Below, piece by piece: positions 5,418 through 7,424 of a DNA stretch of 7,424 nucleotides. Location of the stretch: contig CBCTTQ010000045.1 in assembly GCA_965149945.1 (NCBI GenBank), positions 1 to 7,424 on the forward strand. The letters run 5' to 3'. The position numbers and the translations under genes were made by a program. How positions within the stretch are numbered: the stretch's first letter is position 1; each line of letters starts with the position of its first letter. The DNA comes from JAHZFN01 sp965149945 (GTDB taxonomy: Bacteria > Bacillota > Dehalobacteriia > UBA4068 > UBA4997). Below the pieces are notes generated by a model. It ran no database searches. It had not been told where the DNA came from and saw only the letters and a program-made list of their open reading frames with translations.

Positions 5418-6362
5418 ATGAAACTTGCGGTGTATTTGGAATATGACGGAGAAAATTTGACCGCTTCCTCCAATGAATTGTTGATGATGGTGAAAGAATT
5501 GCCCGCAGCATCGGAGATCATTGCGTTTGTTGCCGGGACTTCCGCGAAAGTCTGCGCCCGTCTTCCGGTAAAAAAGGTGTATCTGCGGGAGAAAGCTACA
5601 TTCGGTTCGGATTTGGCAAAGTGGATACAACAAAAGGAAGCGGAATGGGAGTGGTTGTTTTTCCCCATGACGTTAAACGGAAGAGAAATCGCTGCTTATC
5701 TGAGTATATTGACTACAAGCACACTGATTTATGGAGTCAGCGGCCTGGAATTACGACGGCAGGAAGTGACAATTACCAGACTCATTGCCGACGCGAAAAG
5801 TAATGAGCAGGCAACTTTTCCTTGCTCACGACGGCTGTTGTTGGGTGTCGCGCCCAACATTTGGAGTGAGAAAAAGGCGCCTCACGGTTCAGCGGATTGT
5901 GAAATTGTATCAGAAGCCGCTGTGGACAACGCGGAGCTGCGACGAGAATATTTGGCGCCTTGGACGGAAATCGCGGTAGATGAAGCCAAGGTGGTTATTG
6001 CCGGGGGAAATGGCATGGGAACAGAAGAAAATTTTCAGCGCCTTTATCAAATCGGTGAAATTTTGGAGGCTCCGGTGGGTGGCACTCGTGTCGCTGAGGA
6101 TAAGGGTTGGATTGGTCATGAGAGTATGATCGGCGCTACAGGAGCCGCTATTTCGCCTAAGTTATATCTGGCTTGGGGCATCTCCGGCGCGGTACAGCAT
6201 TGGGTCGGGGTGCGCTCATCGGAAAGAATCATTGCCGTCAACCGAGATGCAATGTGCGCCATGATGCAGAACGCGGATTTAGCGGTAGTCGGAGATTGTA
6301 ATGAAATTTTAGCGATTTTGACGGAGAAATTAAAAAATTATCAAAGAACCGAGGCGATCTGA
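5418..6362 (+). CDS. Electron transfer flavoprotein alpha subunit (FixB/EtfA-like)
   Basis: A 314-residue protein of normal ETF-alpha length. The N-terminal domain (about 1-180) is divergent but keeps the Rossmann-like layout (GREIAAYLS near 90; GVAPNIW near 150). The C-terminal FAD domain is clear: VVIAGGNGMGTEENF from 192, R224 in GGTRVAEDKGW, T241 in GATGAAISPKLY, GISGAVQH at 254-261, N275 in AVNRD, and AVVGD. The usual QTGK is GATGA here, so T241 is present but the Lys that follows in most family members is Ala. ETF normally shuttles electrons from flavoprotein dehydrogenases to ETF:quinone oxidoreductase, and a FixC-like gene starts 1 nt later. The expected beta subunit, usually immediately upstream, is absent here. 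AAAGGAGG at 5403-5410 supports ATG 5418 over the in-frame ATG at 5400. ETF alpha subunits associated with mycofactocin loci are known, and this fits that context. Confidence 0.88.
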   Translation: MKLAVYLEYDGENLTASSNELLMMVKELPAASEIIAFVAGTSAKVCARLPVKKVYLREKATFGSDLAKWIQQKEAEWEWLFFPMTLNGREIAAYLSILTTSTLIYGVSGLELRRQEVTITRLIADAKSNEQATFPCSRRLLLGVAPNIWSEKKAPHGSADCEIVSEAAVDNAELRREYLAPWTEIAVDEAKVVIAGGNGMGTEENFQRLYQIGEILEAPVGGTRVAEDKGWIGHESMIGATGAAISPKLYLAWGISGAVQHWVGVRSSERIIAVNRDAMCAMMQNADLAVVGDCNEILAILTEKLKNYQRTEAI

Positions 6363-6363
6363 C

Positions 6364-7424
6364 ATGACAAAAAAATTTGATGTAATTGTAGTGGGTGCGG
6401 GTCCTGCCGGTTCAGCTGCCGCTTTGACCGCGGCAAAAGACGGCGCCAGCGTGGCGTTGTTGGAAAGGGGGATGTACCCCGGCGCCAAAAATTGTTCCGG
6501 AGCGGGTCTCTATGATACGGAAATGTTGGAAAGGGTCTTTCCCGGATTTGCACAGGATGCTCCTATTGAGCGTTATATTTCCAGAAAAATGCTGGGGTTT
6601 ATTACGCCGAATCAGCTGTTTTCCATGGCTTATCAAGATGATCGAAAGACTGATTTCCCCTATGCGGGATATACGGTTTTGCGGCCGCAGCTGGATCGAT
6701 ATTTGGCGGAAAGGGCGGTACAAGGAGGAGCCACTTTGTTGACGGAGACGGTGGTTACGGATGTTGTGGAAAAAAACGGACGGGTGCAAGGTGTGATTTG
6801 CAACGGTAATGAGACGCTTGCGGGAGATGTGGTCATTGCCTGCGATGGTGTCAATTCTTTCCTCGGGAAAAAAATGGGGATGGTGAAACCTTTTCAGCCT
6901 GCCAAAATGTCTTTGGGAGTGAAAGAAGTGATTCGTCTGCCTCGTTCAGTGCTGGAAGATCGTTTTCTTTTGAAAGGCAATGAAGGAGTCGCCTTTGAAT
7001 TGGTTGGTTCTGCTTCCCAAAATGTGAACGGAGGAGGTTTTTTATATACCAACAAAGACAGCGTGTCTATCGGTTTGGTAGCACAAGTCGAGGATTTACG
7101 GAACAAAGGATATCGCCCCTATGAAATGTTGGAAGAATTCAAACAGCATCCTGTCATTGAACCGATGCTGCGGGGTGGTGTAGTGCAGGAATACGGCGCG
7201 CATTTGATTCCGGAAGGCGGTTTTGACTGTCTGGCGCAATTGAGCCGTAACGGAATGTTGATTTGCGGCGACGCCGCCGGTTTCGTTCTGGTGACCGGTT
7301 ATTTGCTGCTGGGAATTAATTTTGCTATTGAAAGCGGCGCTTTGGCAGGAAAAACAGCGGCGGCGGCTGTTAGAAAAGGCGATTGTTCCGCTGCGTCTTT
7401 GCGGGCATATGAACAGAAATTGAC
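6364..7424 (+). CDS. FixC-like FAD-dependent oxidoreductase (ETF:quinone oxidoreductase family), 3' end cut by the window
   Basis: The frame is open from ATG 6364 to the right edge, giving 353 complete residues; full-length FixC proteins are about 430. The FAD-binding start FDVIVVGAGPAGSAAA has its GxGxxG at 11-16 and E34 as ribose ligand. The family segment YPGAKNCSGAGLY follows at 38-50, and a second FAD contact, CGDAAGF, has G302 and D303, leading into GINFAIESG. These match FixC and related geranylgeranyl-reductase-fold flavoproteins. FixC is taken to receive electrons from ETF and pass them through the FixX ferredoxin towards quinone; fixX would be expected just beyond the window. GAGG at 6351-6354 is the likely ribosome binding site, 9 nt ahead. 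Only 1 nt separates it from the ETF alpha stop, so the two are surely co-translated. A lipid-type reductase of the same fold is possible, but the ETF neighbour argues for FixC. Confidence 0.83.
   Translation, partial: MTKKFDVIVVGAGPAGSAAALTAAKDGASVALLERGMYPGAKNCSGAGLYDTEMLERVFPGFAQDAPIERYISRKMLGFITPNQLFSMAYQDDRKTDFPYAGYTVLRPQLDRYLAERAVQGGATLLTETVVTDVVEKNGRVQGVICNGNETLAGDVVIACDGVNSFLGKKMGMVKPFQPAKMSLGVKEVIRLPRSVLEDRFLLKGNEGVAFELVGSASQNVNGGGFLYTNKDSVSIGLVAQVEDLRNKGYRPYEMLEEFKQHPVIEPMLRGGVVQEYGAHLIPEGGFDCLAQLSRNGMLICGDAAGFVLVTGYLLLGINFAIESGALAGKTAAAAVRKGDCSAASLRAYEQKL

Noticed and set aside
5023..5668. Reverse-strand open frames across the junction of the second FadH/OYE and ETF alpha genes
   Set aside because: No recognisable protein features, no ribosome binding site noted, and the sense strand is fully accounted for.
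1..7424. CRISPR arrays, tRNA or rRNA genes, transposases or long repeats
   Set aside because: None seen. The window is dense coding sequence with only one spacer above 100 nt between genes.

Overview
The window looks like part of a mycofactocin redox locus from a bacterium of moderate G+C, probably a Firmicute-type anaerobe rather than an actinobacterium. The reasons are near-consensus GGAGG/GAGGTGA ribosome binding sites, AT-rich spacers, mixed codon use, and a compact one-strand gene order. The taxonomic call is inference; no rRNA or other marker is present.

Layout, all on the + strand: (1) 88-1203, a zinc-dependent medium-chain alcohol dehydrogenase resembling the NDMA-dependent nicotinoprotein (Rxyl_3153-type) enzymes that co-occur with mycofactocin. 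(2) 1262-1342, a 26-residue gene that is easily missed. Its product ends in IDGICGVY, the hallmark C-terminus of the mycofactocin precursor MftA. It has a plausible promoter of its own at 1209-1236 and is followed by a strong GC hairpin at 1352-1376. (3) 1343-1498, a spacer carrying the hairpin, an 18-nt AT palindrome and a possible promoter. (4) 1499-3442 and 3448-5403, two tandem paralogous FadH/OYE-type iron-sulfur flavoproteins (FMN barrel, 4Fe-4S, nucleotide domains) matching the kind known as mycofactocin-system FadH/OYE oxidoreductases. (5) 5418-6362, an electron transfer flavoprotein alpha subunit. (6) 6364 to the right edge, a FixC/ETF:quinone oxidoreductase-like flavoprotein, cut by the window end.

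Likely logic (inference): the dehydrogenase oxidises an alcohol using a bound nicotinamide that does not exchange. Mature mycofactocin, made from the Val-Tyr end of MftA, takes the electrons. The FadH/OYE proteins and the ETF/FixC pair then form a route from the mycofactocin pool towards quinone. The genes from 1499 onward are separated by 5, 14 and 1 nt and are probably one operon.

None of the known maturation genes (mftB, mftC, mftD, mftE, mftF) is in the window, and no ETF beta subunit is seen next to the alpha subunit. The precursor is therefore placed with its putative client enzymes rather than with its maturases. That arrangement, and the divergent active sites of the two OYE paralogues, are the most interesting points.
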